Source: Botryosphaeria dothidea
Taxonomy: Eukaryota; Ascomycota; Dothideomycetes; Botryosphaeriales; Botryosphaeriaceae
NCBI GenBank assembly: GCA_011503125.2
Contig: WWBZ02000016.1
Span: 3,100,001 to 3,164,000, forward strand
Direction of reading: 5' to 3'
Length of the DNA: 64,000 bases
Positions 43,103-54,582 of the stretch are shown in pieces; the stretch's first letter is position 1; the number at the start of each line of letters is the position of its first letter. Both the position numbers and the translations under genes were made by a program. A model generated the notes under the pieces. That model was not told where the DNA came from. It ran no database searches and was given only the letters and a program-made list of their open reading frames with translations.

Positions 43103-44057
43103 TTAATATCCACCACTCCCAGGCCCGCTACTCCCATGTACCGTGGCGTATGCGGTAGCGCTCTTCGTCCAGTTCCCTGTCCCCTCAGTCCCCGGATACC
43201 CTGGGAAAACACCGCACCGACTCGGCAGCGTGATGATCTGACCCGGCTCCAACTCGTTGGGATCAGCCTGCGGATTGAGGGCCAAAATCTGGCCGGCAGA
43301 GCTTCCATACTCTTTGGCCAGGTCGAGGAAGATGTCGCCCTGTTTGATGGCGTAGGGACTGATCTGGCAGAGCGTGCCTTCGCACACGGGGATGTTGACG
43401 ATCTGGCCGACCTCGATCTGGTCTGGGTTGGGGATGTTCTGGCGGTTCGCCTGGATGATGGAGTCGAGAGTGATGTTGAAGAGGAACGAGTAGGAGGACA
43501 GCGTGTCTCCTTTCTTGACGATGATGAAGCCGGGGCCACCGGGAATGCAGGTCGCGGTCGGGGTGGTCTTCGGCCCGAGGCAGGAAGTGTTGTCGGGTAA
43601 GCATACCTGCGGTGGAATGACGAGTGTATCACCCGTCACCTATGAGGTGTTTTTGTTAGTAACTTTCCACCGCTGTGAGAAGATAAAAGACGTGACTTAC
43701 AATATAATCAGGATTGTTTAAATTGTTAGCCTCAAATATGTCACAGATGCCACGGTCAAATTGTTCAGCAATCTTCGTAAGGGTGTCCCCTTTTTGGATG
43801 ACCTGCCAACATCTATATTAACTTCTGTGTTCTCCAGTGCGAAGAAGGGGCCCACGGACATATTGCTGGGTAGATGTGTCGAGGGTGATGGTGCCGTTGC
43901 AAACTGTTGACATGATTAGGAAAGTCTGAAGAGGCATTGCCGTAGAGCACTCACGCTGTCGAGGCTTCAACAGGGGACCAGGAGCTGGCGGAATCCCAGC
44001 AGCCGCAGCTGGGCCTATGAGAGCTGCGGCCGCAGCGAACATGGAGTCAAAACGCAT
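43103..44057 (-). CDS. Secreted protein with three LysM domains
   Basis: Exons 44057-43955, 43903-43860, 43802-43701 and 43639-43103 encode 261 residues. The signal peptide is MRFDSMFAAAAALIGPAAAA. Three LysM motifs are seen. The first, VIQKGDTLTKIAEQF, spans the exon 3-4 junction. The second is IIVKKGDTLSSYSFLFNITL with IPNPDQIEVGQIVNIP. The third is YAIKQGDIFLDLAKEYGS with DPNELEPGQIITLPS. Cysteines flank the modules (CDIFEANN, CLPDNTSC, CEGTLC). LysM binds chitin or related N-acetylglucosamine polymers. Secreted fungal LysM proteins without an enzyme domain often shield or hide cell-wall chitin in plant-associated fungi. That role here is inference. Intron 2 uses a weak donor (GTCCGT). Confidence 0.88.
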
Positions 44058-45220
44058 CGTCAAGAAATTTTGCCGTTCTTTTTCTTAAAGGAGTGTGGTG
44101 ATAAAACGCAAAGAAACCCGTCAAAAGAATGACAGCTAAAGAAATTGGGGAATGCGGCCAGTTTAATAAATACGCAGAGTCCACGGAAGCATACTACATG
44201 AAGTCATCAACGCGTTAAGGCACCGGATGGGTGCGGATGAGAGCCACGGAACTGGTGACAATATGCCGCGAGCATCTCGAATGGGGTAATTGCAAAAGCA
44301 AAGTATGCTGGTCTATTTTTGGTCGAGTTACCTGGCAGTGTACTAGTCAGTCTCCCACATTGAAGTCAGTTTAGGATTTTCCCCGGAACTTCGGAAGCTT
44401 AACATGTCAATGTCCAATATGCGGAGGAAGTCAAACTGCCGGGATAGAGTCGATGACGATACCTTCTTTCGATTACCTGACGTTCATGATCGAGCTTCTT
44501 CTGGCAGGAAGGTACAAAAGGTTATGATCCTCCGTGGTGATGAGTTTTGCGCGTACATTATAGTGGTTAAGCGTGATGGAACATTCAGAGTGAAGTTTCC
44601 CATACAATAGAACATTAGTATTGAGACATACTGACAGGGAATAAAGACCAGAAAGAAGCTCGTAATGCAGTGCGATCGAATTCGGGCTGAAAATTGGAGC
44701 ACGCGGGAGCATAGCACCGAAGAGACTCCGCATAACAGAAGCCTCAGATGGAGATTGATTAAAGCAGAGATGAAGCGCATGTCGGTCAGAACTCCAGACG
44801 CAGAGCTGAAACTGGTCGGCGGTACTTCATATTACGCAATACGCAGCAGGGCGATTGCGAATGCCTTCGCTCGTGGCATATTGGTTCTTGGGCTACGCGG
44901 GACGAGTCGAAGGTGCTTGTTGCCTAGACCGAGCAAGAAGTGGCGCCCCAATATCCTGCTCTTGACTTCCAGCTCAATTGCCGACACCATCTCAATTCGT
45001 GAAGGCGTCGTCTGCGAGCAAGGAGTATTGTTGTACAAAAGGCGGGAGGGCGGATGCACTCTCGGAGGGGGTGGCGATTGATTGCCCCACCGCGGCATGC
45101 CGATCGAAGGCCCCAGCTCCTGGAGGCACGCCGGAGCAAAACAGACGGGTGTGGAGTCATCTACCCACAATACTGCCAGAGCAAGACGAAGGCAAAAAGA
45201 GACGATTCCTCGGTTTGATG
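44058..45220. other. Intergenic, no gene seen
   Basis: About 1.2 kb between the LysM gene and tRNA-Ser. No gene supported on either strand. Confidence 0.4.
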
Positions 45221-45332
45221 CGACACCTGTGAGATTCGAACTCACGCTCCCGAAGGAACTGGCTAATCGGCTTCCTCCACTGGGAGGTGAGAGTATAGCA
45301 GGCCAGCGCGTTAACCACTCCGCCAAAGTGCC
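45221..45332 (-). tRNA. tRNA-Ser (anticodon GCT) with one canonical intron
   Basis: On the minus strand the acceptor GGCACTT pairs with AGGTGTC (with G-T pairs), discriminator G. D stem GCG/CGC, anticodon stem CTGGC/GCCAG with loop C-T-GCT-A. An intron of about 31 nt follows position 37. A long variable arm (TTCC-TTCG-GGA) marks class II, and T stem GTGAG/CTCAC encloses TTCGAAT. All parts are standard, in contrast to the tRNA-Val gene at 37.6 kb. Confidence 0.9.
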
Positions 45333-47758
45333 TATACAAAGTGCACTTCGAAGATGAATAATCCCCGGAGTCTTCGATGGAGGGAAGGGTCGCCAGTAAA
45401 GGCTATATCGAGTGAACCTCACTTGAAGGAGGCGTTTGGGGCTGGGGACCCCGTGCAACATGGGCGGATGGTGGAAAGAGGCCAGTTTGTTGGAGGGATG
45501 CGGGGCTACGGGTCCCTGTGGGCTTGGCAGGAACAGAATGCCAATGAATCATGGTTTCTCGAGGACTGTTGTATAGGCTGACGAGACGACAAAGTCCGCA
45601 GCTCGCCGGAGGGTGACAGCAGTGGGCCGGGGTAGGCAGTCCCGCTGGAGAGGAGCTGTAAACCAGTTGGCAGTGCGCGGGGACTCGGGGTTTGATCTTG
45701 TCTTTGCGGTCGCTGAGAGCAGACGATGGACGGATGTTGATGTCGGGTAAGCGTAGCGCGGAAAATTGGAGAAGGCAGGCGCTAAACCCCACTCGCTAGT
45801 TAAAACCATAGACTCTCCTCGCAACCAATCGAAGGCTCACAGGATGAAACGAAGAGGAAGCCGCCTTCTTTGCAGACCCTGCCTCCATCAACTCACGCAA
45901 TTCTGGATTCGAGAGGCCGGCACGACCATCCCGATCAGGGGGAGGACGCGAGATTGACGCAACCGAGCAGCTCTGATGCAGCGTGATAGGCATCACAACC
46001 TTATTTGTTTCAGGAACGACGCATGTGCAAGGATGGACGCCTGATCTCGACCGCAGACCAGATGATGGAGCACCCTCCGACGAAGGAATGCGAGTCAGCA
46101 TGCAAGATGAATCCGCGCTGTCTGCGAATCAGTTGACGACCGAGAGTCAGCTGTCCAGAGACCCGGTTTGCCCAAGACGTGTAGCTCAACTTGGCCAAAC
46201 AGCTGCCGATGTGAAAAGACTCTGTCAATTTCTCGCTCTACCCCGCTTCTCGCCACAGTGTTGCCGTCTCTCTTTGTGAAGCGCGTGCCGTTGAAAACAT
46301 TAGGAATTAGCCTTGGTCCGTGGGCAGGACGATGGCAGCGGCCGGAACAGCGCTCGGGCTCTGTTGACAATATATTCGCCAGCTGATGATTTTTCACGCC
46401 TGCAGGCCTTGAGACACTGAGAAGGGAATCTTCTGCGCCACGGAGAACATCCCGCACTCGACTCGACCTGGTAACACTCGCATTATTCGCTGCTAATTCG
46501 AACAGCCGCACTGACTATCATTTCCGTCCGTCGAGGCGCCCAGAGATAACCGACGCCATATGAGGACCGTTAGTCTTTACCGGTTAGATCAGCACCCTCT
46601 TCCCTGCAGCTTCGCCTGTCAATCATTCTCCCGTCTCCCCGTGCCGATCCTCCGCAAAACACCTTGTATCCGCATCAATGACGCATCTCTGCAAGCGAGG
46701 GTTCAAGACGTTCTATCTCTGTTCTGAGGGCTGGACTGCGCTGACTCTTCAGATCTGCAGTGCAACTTCCACATACTGCCAACGCAACCACTTCCCCACG
46801 ACTTCAAAATGTTACAGAATTGTTGCCACACGGAGCTAAGCCCACGACAACATGGCCGGTCGCGAGTCACTTCACCAGACAAACCTGGACATCTAGGAGG
46901 CGCCGACCGGGAGCTCCACCAATTCCTACACCGAGCAGGCGAAAGTGGGGGGTGGGGGTTTGCATGACAATGAGATACTTGACGATACAGCCACCGCCAC
47001 TACTAGGGACGGCACGCAGTGCCGTCCAAACCATGCCTTCGACAGCCTCAAGGCCACAAGGCCAGTCGTGTAGTATAAACTTAGGAAAGTGCGGGAACAG
47101 GAATAAACCCCAGTGACGCACTCAAAAATTATGTGAACTTGCACGTGCCTTCGCTCGCTATGCATCATTTGCAGATAGAGTAGCAACATTGCGAACATAC
47201 CGTCCCAACTCGCACGCCCCAATCAACAGATCTTGTTTGGCCCCTGGTTTCTCTGTCAAGACAAGACAAATCGCCAACGGTCTCTACAAGGATGAAATCT
47301 TGATGACAGACAATGCAGTCTCCCACATCTGGCGCCTCGGCTCAGGTGTAGGAGCTAATGCAAGGGGAGGGATGTTCCAGGTTCAACATACCTTCAAGTT
47401 CAACGTACGCTAGCTCCTCGGCGTGCGGGTTCATCTTCCCGTTCGGTCACTTCCGAGCAGCCCACGCTGAATGGACTTGCCTCCTCCCAAGCTCATTCGT
47501 CCTGTTTCACAATCATGTGTGCCATAGCGCCATCCACTACGGCTCCATTGAGCGCTTCCGCTGGTGGTCTCTAATTGTAATGCCTGTAGTAAGGTTTGAT
47601 GCAGATTCGTGAAATGGCCTGGCTGAGGAGGAGTCCATGAGATTGGAGAACGGGTACCTCTTGCGAGGTCTTAATAAGGTTGCACCCTCGAGAGTGAAAA
47701 ATAAGTTGTCTGGTGGAGCCCGGCGTTGCCTTTGACCTCACACGCGCCCGTCGCAAAA
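45333..47758. other. Gene-poor 2.4-kb region
   Basis: Open frames here are short and overlap on both strands without recognisable domains. A perfect 9-bp hairpin, GGACGGCAC-GCA-GTGCCGTCC, lies at 47007-47027. The final part should hold the promoter of the rhodopsin-domain gene. Confidence 0.4.
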
Positions 47759-49158
47759 ATGGACGTCGAGCTGGACCGACGCCTGACGCAGAATTTCAGC
47801 CACTCACCCTCGGCCCAGGGGAGACCTCTGTTCATCTTCAATATCATTTCTCTCATCGTCATATGGTTTTCGGTATTTCTGCGCGCGTACGTGCGCTCAC
47901 GCGTTCTTAAATCATGGGGCCCAGATGACTACCTCATGATCGCTACCTTGGTGGGTACATGGCCGAATCGGACTTTACGGTTGATACTGATTTAATGTTA
48001 GCTTTGCTTTTCGTGGATGTCCGGTGGCATGCTGGCTATCGTGTACTGCGGGTTCGGAAAGCATATGACCACAATACCCCCGGACTGGCTGATAGAAGGG
48101 TTTAAGGTAAGATCAGGATTCAATGAGTGGCCTTGAAGAATATATTTGACAGACGACTGATATTGTATGTTGTAAAGGGCTACTTACTTGCTCAACTCGG
48201 ATACATCATGACGGTGCTCTTCATGAAGTTGTCGGTAGCAACCTTCTACCTCCGAATCACGGTCCTCAGGTGGCAGGTTTGGACGGTTTACGTATTGATG
48301 GGGATCAACATCATCTACACAATTGGTTACTTCATCATGATCCTCAACCAGTGTACCCCCGTCTCCTATTTGTGGACGCAATTGGCGGGCGCAAAGGGAC
48401 ACTGTCTGCCCGACAGGGTGATTCTGGGGACCAGCTACACGCACAACACCCTCTCGATTCTGTCGGATTGGATACTGGCGACAATGCCACTTTTCATGCT
48501 GAAAGACTCCAAGTTGAATCGGCGGACGAAGGTGATCGTACTGTTCCTGTTGGGGCTCGGATACTTGTGAGTGGACATTGAGGTCGCGAAAATGTTCTAC
48601 TGACGAAAAGCAGTGCCAGCGTTTCTTCCATCGTGCGAATGCATTCACTCCCTAGTCTGAACAAATCCGATGATTACACATGTGAGTCGATATTGCTCTG
48701 CGGGAGCGGCCGGACACGTGTGTTGGAGACTAATGAGCGGTAAAGACACTGTAATTCCGATTGCGTTCTGGTCTGCGGTCGAGGCTGCAGTGGGGATCCT
48801 AGCGGCGAATCTTGCCACCTATCGTCCGTTGTTCTCGTCTCTGGTCGACACGGTGACAGGGTCGGGCAGCGGGTCTGGTGGGCGGTACAGCTCACGCTTC
48901 GCAGCGTGGTCCCTGGGACGGAGAGGCCGCGAGCACGGATACATCATGAGCGGCCATGGGCACGATCTCAAGTCGCTGAAGACGGAGGCCAGCACGGAGC
49001 CACAGACGACAAACACCGTCTCGGCCGGACTAGAGTTCCCTGGCGTGCGGGGCACAAGCGACGAAGAGCTGGGCATCCTCAAGCAGACAGAGGTCGACGT
49101 GACCGTCCACGAGCAGCGACGATCACGAAGCCGGAAAGCGTCGAGGAGCCGCGGATGA
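47759..49158 (+). CDS. Pth11-like integral membrane protein (fungal rhodopsin domain)
   Basis: Exons 47759-47950, 48002-48106, 48139-48566, 48614-48681 and 48746-49158 join in frame to 401 residues. Seven membrane helices are seen, with SWGPDDYLMIATL after helix 1, GYLLAQLGYIMTVLFMKLSV, a middle FIMILNQCTPVSYLWTQLAG, and IAFWSAVEAAVGILAANLAT before the last helix. This is the pattern of the large Pezizomycotina rhodopsin-domain/Pth11-like family. No CFEM domain is present. The tail is hydrophilic and ends in an RS-rich stretch. Some relatives sense surfaces or nutrients, but most are uncharacterised. The acceptor of exon 3 was chosen as AG at 48137-48138 because the later GACAG breaks the frame. 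Confidence 0.85.
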
Positions 49159-50107
49159 CAGGGCCGGCAGGCGTCAATAGAAGGGTGGCTATTTTCCGTG
49201 CAATCAGCAGCATCGTCGGGGTGCTGACAGCGGCGGGCGAGCCCCTACCCGTGTATATGCAGTTAGCTGGGGGACTAGAGGGGCGATGCCCATACAATAT
49301 TACGGAGAAATTCTTCTGGCGAGCGTTTCACGTTGATGGAGAGAGGAAGGTGCATGGCCAGCTTCGGGGCCCTAGCTTCATCTCCTTCGGCTGTGGGCCC
49401 CGCATTCGGCACGCCACACGCCTCCCTGGCCCGACACGAGATTGAAACCACCACCACTTCACCCCCTCTCTCACCATCACCGCTCCGCTCCGCTCGGAAA
49501 AAATCCGCTCAGCTTTTTCCGAACCGCCCAAGCCCGTTCCATGCCCCCGCCCGTCCGGCAATTGCCCGTTGCAGTGTTTCGTCAGGCGGGCACTAATTCC
49601 ACTTCAGGCACCCTCTCCGCTGTCAATGCCGCCCACGCGGTGCCTGGAAACAATCTGCATCCTCCTGCGTTTGACCAAGATGCCTCCACATGCCAAGCGC
49701 ATCACCAGGCCAAGCTTCTCTTGTGAAGCTTGACAGCGCTGGAGATGCCGTTTTCCGTCTCCTGGGGAACTTCTGTGCCGAGAACCATGCATCATTGTTT
49801 CCTGTACATCGCGTGGTGTCACTTCGGCGCCTCTAACCCGCCACACGGGTGTTCGCCATTCATGCCATGTGTCAGTCTGGTGCCGCCGCCATCCTCCGGG
49901 AGTCCTAGGCCCGGCTCCCATCTCGCTAAGAGTGGTGGAAACACAGTCAAGCTTAGAAACAAGCTGCCGCCCAGCTGCCCAATGCGTCCCCCACCCCGGT
50001 GCAGATCCAATCTTATCCCTCTAGGCCTTTGTATCACGGAACGAGCACGGCGACAGCCTTCTGGCCTGAGAGGCGGGAAGCGCCAGAACTCAGGCCAGAC
50101 GTGCCGG
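49159..50107. other. Intergenic, polygalacturonase upstream region
   Basis: About 0.95 kb with no supported gene. The last 150 nt form the polygalacturonase promoter with a TATA box. Confidence 0.4.
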
Positions 50108-50115
50108 TATATAAG
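50108..50115 (+). promoter_or_regulatory. TATA box of the polygalacturonase gene
   Basis: TATATAAG in CCGGTATATAAGACC, about 125 nt upstream of the start codon at 50241. Confidence 0.6.
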
Positions 50116-50240
50116 ACCATCACCAAGATGCCCAGAAGTCTTGTTTCTTCCCCATCATCACATTCATTCCTTCACTTCCTACGCTCTACAGCATCCTCTC
50201 TTTCCAATCCTTCATTCGTTGAACGAACCAATCTTTCAAA

Positions 50241-51515
50241 ATGGTCAAGGCCTCCACTCTCCTCCTCGGCGCCGGCGCCGCCCTCGCTGCCGCCGCCCCC
50301 ACTGAGCTCGCTGAGCGGGCCTCGTGCACCTTCACCGATGCCGCCTCTGCCATCAAGGGCAAGAGCTCCTGCACCAGCATCGTCCTGAACAACATCGCCG
50401 TCCCTGCCGGTACTACTCTGGATCTCACCAGCCTGAAGGACGGCACCACCGTCACCTTCCAGGGCACCACCTCCTTCGGCTACAAGGAGTGGAGCGGTCC
50501 CCTCATCAGCGTCTCTGGCAGCAACATCAAAGTTGTCGGTGCTTCTGGCCATGTCATTGATGGCAACGGCGCCAAGTGGTGGGACGGCAAGGGCTCCAAC
50601 GGCGGCAAGACCAAGCCCAAGTTCTTCTATGCCCACAGCCTCAAGGGCACGTCCAGCATCAAGGGCCTGAACGTCAAGAACACCCCCGTCCAGGGCTTCA
50701 GCATCAACAGCTCATCTGGGTTGACTTTGGACTCTATCACCATCGACAACTCCGCGGGTGACGTCACGAATGGTGGCCACAACACGGATGCTTTCGGTAA
50801 GCAGCAAACTATCTAATCATGATGCGCAACGCTAACAGCCGAACGGATGTGGGATCGAGCACGGGAATCACAATCTCTAACTCTGTCGTGAAGAATCAGG
50901 ATGACTGCCTTGCTGTCAACTCTGGTAAGTTTTCATCCACCAACAGACACATCATTTCAGAACAACGGCTGACGCGAAGTAAGGCGAAAATATTGTCTTT
51001 TCTGGCAATACTTGTTCAGGCGGTCATGGTATTTCAATCGGCTCCGTCGGTGGCCGTTCTGACAACACAGTGAAGAACGTGAAAGTGTCGAACTGTTCGA
51101 TCAAAGATTCCGATAACGGTATCCGCATCAAGACCGTCTCTGGCGCCACTGGCTCCGTCTCGGGTGTGAGCTACAGCGGTATCACTCTCTCCAACATCGC
51201 CAAGTACGGTATCGTCATTGAGCAGGACTACGAGAACGGCTCCCCCACTGGCACTCCTACCACGGGTGTTCCGATCACGGATCTGACTATCTCAAACGCA
51301 AGTTTACCATTTTCTTTATTCCAGAGGAAATTCAAAGCTAACATCAATGCTTTATACAGGTCAAGGGCAGCGTCGCTTCCAAGGCCACTGACGTCTACAT
51401 CCTCTGCGGTAAGGGCAGCTGCTCCAACTGGAAGTGGTCTGGTGTCTCGATCACTGGCGGTCAGAAGAGCTCCAAGTGCTCCAACATCCCCAGCGGATCT
51501 GGCGCTTCTTGCTAG
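50241..51515 (+). CDS. Endo-polygalacturonase, GH28 (possible defective splice site)
   Basis: Four exons, 50241-50796, 50847-50924, 50984-51297 and 51360-51515, give 367 residues in frame. There is a signal peptide ([20 protein letters not shown]) and a right-handed beta-helix with the GH28 catalytic set: [16 protein letters not shown] (Asp pair), [12 protein letters not shown] (catalytic His) and DNGIRIKT (Arg, Lys binding). It cuts the homogalacturonan of plant pectin. Two splice oddities occur. The exon-2 start that keeps the frame, GAACGG|ATGTGGG, has GG where AG is expected, 8 nt after the branch point GCTAACAG. The nearer AG would give a premature stop. Intron 3 has a GC donor (GCAAGT), a known minor class. 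Confidence 0.85.
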
Positions 51516-52149
51516 ATGCTTTCTCCTGTCAATGGAACAATGAAAAACCTCGCTTGAGTGTGGGGTTGGTGACCGATGGGTAGTTTTGGGAGTTGAGCTG
51601 GAAATTTTGATCATTCTGTATATACTGCACTTTTTACCTCGCTTCTAATTCAGAGCGCTTTTGCTGCTTGCAGCGCATTATCACACATATATCCTCCTGC
51701 ATTGTGAAGTAAATATTTGACGAGCCCCTATTCCACCACCATGCCCACCAACCGGGGAAACCCTCCTGCGCCGCATCAACCCACTACACCAGAACCCCAC
51801 CACCCACAATCCGCAAATTCCCGTTCCATTCCACAACTGACGCGCCGAACGCCACAAAGTATCATGCGCGAGCACGTTCACATCAATGCGAAACTTCCGG
51901 GCCGTCCCATCATCAACCACAAAAAAAACTCAAAATAAAAAACGAAATGCCGCCTTGCCAGCCGCTTGATCCGGCGAACCTTCTCGTGAATACGAAAGGG
52001 CCGAAAGGGCCAAAAGGTCCGACTAAATTTAGGCATGTCCCGCGTGCGCGAAATCAAGCATCTGTGACAAGCTTTCTCGTTTCGGCGTCGATCAAACACG
52101 GAGCTCTGGTTTCTTAAGGGGGTGGCGCGCATCATCTTTGCAGGGGACT
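51516..52149. other. Intergenic, no gene seen
   Basis: About 0.6 kb 3' of the polygalacturonase. A/C-rich and A-rich stretches (51780-51950). No gene. Confidence 0.4.
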
Positions 52150-52310
52150 ATAGGAAGGGGCAGCTGTGCCGAATTCCAGATATTTTTTGCCGTAATTCCG
52201 CGTATCAATGCTTCGACGGTCGGAGTTTTGTGGAATGTTGTGAGCTCGAGGGCATCGCCGAATGAGGCAGGTAAGTGGATGGGAGAAGTGTTTGCCGGTG
52301 CCCCTCATGC
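52150..52310 (+). repeat. Direct repeat, left copy (related to 54240-54410)
   Basis: The stretch GCCGAATGAGGCAGG plus TTGCCGGTGCCCCTC with similar spacing recurs at 54359-54410. ATGCTTCGAC at 52208 matches the right arm of the foldback at 54311. About 65 nt align at roughly 80 percent by eye; the upstream part is more degraded. It lies at the left edge of the Cys-rich gene. Confidence 0.5.
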
Positions 52311-54140
52311 ACGGCCTGCTCGCTCTTCTTTGGCAGAGCACATGGACTTCGCTGCACGAACTGCAAACGCTGCACGAACTGCAAACGAGACTGGCTACGG
52401 GTTCCAATGCTTCCCCTTTCCCAGCAGTGGATACTTGGAGTAATGGTGCACGCCATGCTTCAATTACCAGGAACGATACAGGATGCTGCGTACAGCGTAG
52501 GTGTAGTTTCCTATTACGAACACAGTCATGAGCTACACCTGCCAACATGGGCAACGCCGCTCGCTCAGCTCATACTCTTATTGATCGCAGCCCTTCCTTC
52601 TCTTCTTCCTCATCGTCGTCCTCATCCTCTCTCTCAGTTTCACACTCGTTTCCTTCTACTCTCGCTGCATGCCGTGTCAACTTTAGCCATAGCGAGAAAA
52701 AGTCAGGCTCATGATCGCGCAACGACTTGGATAACAAGACAACCAAGACGTCGACGGCAAGATATACCACCGCCATGGTCTGTAGAGACATCCTCGGCGG
52801 CATCGTATTCGCAGAAATCCACTCCCTCCACTCGGGCACCGCCACGGTCTTCAGAGATATCCCCGGCGGCACCGTCTCCCAAGGACTCGACTATCTCGGC
52901 GGCATCGTATTCGCAGGAGTCCAAGTTTGTGGATTGCATCATGCATTGCGTCCCCTACCCGGCCCAACTCTTGCTCGGATCTCGCACGTATACGGTCGCG
53001 GAAATCGCCAGCCTGCTAAGCGTTGATGTCGTTGCCGGAGGAATCTACGTCAGTGCCGTCCAAGGCATCCAGAAGAGTACGTTTTCCATCAAGCAGGACG
53101 TTTCCGATGGCCTATACACCGGCCAGGCGGATTGTTTTGGCACAAGATGGTACAACTACCAAGGTGTCCTGCTCAGAGGATGCAAGGGTGATAAAAAGCG
53201 TGCCCACATGAATGCGGCGAGCTCGCCACCTGATACTACCGTGGATCTCCGAGCCGTGGTGGTCCTTTCGGCAAGTGTCCGCGCTAGCAGGTCGTCTCAG
53301 TATGAGCTGCGATGCTCCCACTGCAGTGTTGCAAGATACGAAAACGGTTACGGATTTCGTTACTCTCCGCTCGGCAATAGTGCCTACTCGAGCTATTGGT
53401 GTACCCCTTGTTACGGCTACTGGGAGCGATGGAGGATTCCACGACCGGCGACCTTGATCCGCAAGCTCAACACACCGAAGCCTGCATATTGCCGGATGTG
53501 TGGCGTACTAACAGATGAAGTTCGGGAATGGTCCTGGATAGACGGACTCATGTAGGCAACATCTCCATTGGTTTTCTCTGGCGACAGGACGGAGGAAGGC
53601 TCGTGGTCCAAAGTCAGCAACCCAATGTCCCATGTGTAGTCGGCCACCGAAAGTCAAAAGCAATCCGTGGGTCGGAGACGACGAGTACGACTGGATGTGC
53701 AATGCCTGTTACCAAGCCAAGCGCATGGCAGCGAGAAGGATTCCGTCCAAGGCATTAGGGGAATGGGAAGGGAAGAAAGAGACTCCAAAGGGGGACAAGT
53801 GTCGCCGCTGCCGGATGCCAGCAAAGAAGGTTAAGAGATGGTATTGGTTGCAAGATACTCATGGTGGTGTAAAATTTGCCACCACCACATGAGTAAGGCA
53901 TATCCCCGTCGCAAGCCGAAGCGGACATGGCTGCAGATTACCAAGCCCTCGAAATGTCCAGTCTGCAAGAAGGGTGCAGGATCATTTAAGCAATGGCGCT
54001 GGATGGTGGAGGAGAAGCGGTGGGTGTGCGAGAGCTGCGCTAACAAGGATAAAAATCGCAAACCTTTCAAGCCGAAGGACACGACAGCTTGGCGACTTCG
54101 CCGTGCGCCCGCCCAGGGCATAGTCGCTCGAGTTGCTTGA
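52275..54140 (+). pseudogene. Cys-rich gene with tandem CX2C-X20-CX2C fingers, frame-disrupted
   Basis: A 426-residue frame (52275-53555) is followed by two further frames (to 53892 and to 54140). Together they carry a series of finger-like modules: CSHC...WCTPC, CRMC (second half lost), CPMC...MCNAC, CRRC...WWCKIC and CPVC...WVCESC. Later modules have about 20 residues between the Cys pairs and a W-x-W in the loop. Basic linkers such as KRMAARR and KPKRTW join them. This resembles repeated treble-clef zinc fingers; I do not recognise the family. Frame changes fall near 53556-53660 and 53862, and no single intron fits both. An 18-nt tandem duplication at 52351-52386 lies in the N-terminal part, which may not be real coding sequence. 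Direct repeats flank the gene. Confidence 0.45.
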
Positions 54141-54239
54141 TAATGAAAATGCATTAAGAAAAAAAAAGGGTTTCTCATTGATGTGCCGGTGTCGCCGTAG
54201 TGATCTGGGCTTATGGAACACTAGGGAAAAAGGCTCCTG

Positions 54240-54410
54240 CCATGGGGAGTGGAAGCATTCATCCGGACGTGAATGTTATTTTTTTTTCTTAAACATTTAT
54301 GTCCGGACGAATGCTTCGACTCCCCATGAAGTTGTGTTTCTGTAAGTCCGAGAGCATGCCGAATGAGGCAGGTGGGTGGATTGGGGAAATGGTTGCCGGT
54401 GCCCCTCGTT
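54240..54410 (+). repeat. Direct repeat, right copy, containing foldback element
   Basis: It matches 52150-52310 most clearly over GCCGAATGAGGCAGG...TTGCCGGTGCCCCTC. Unlike the left copy it carries a well-preserved palindrome (54241-54328). Confidence 0.5.
54241..54328. mobile_element. Foldback/MITE-like element, copy 2
   Basis: Arms of 37 nt at 54241-54277 and 54292-54328 around a T-rich 14-nt loop. Ends are CATGGGGAGT...ACTCCCCATG. The arms differ at four positions, three of them transitions. The same family as the elements at 17907-17987 and 54915-54998. Confidence 0.7.
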
Positions 54411-54582
54411 TTTGGCAGCGGGCAGTGCGCCCGCATTCCGTCGGCGCGTCCGACAGCGACAGGGATATTGCGGGTGCAACGCCGACCACCAGGCATCGCG
54501 CGGGGTATGAGGATGGCTTTGGGAGGCCGTCGTTCTCTCTCGAGCACCTTCCTGTTTGTCTGCCCTTGTGCTGAAGAGAAGA

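Noticed and set aside
52275..52700. N-terminal part of the Cys-rich 426-residue frame as genuine protein
   Set aside because: It overlaps the direct repeat and is low complexity with an 18-nt tandem duplication; kept only as an uncertain part of the disrupted gene.
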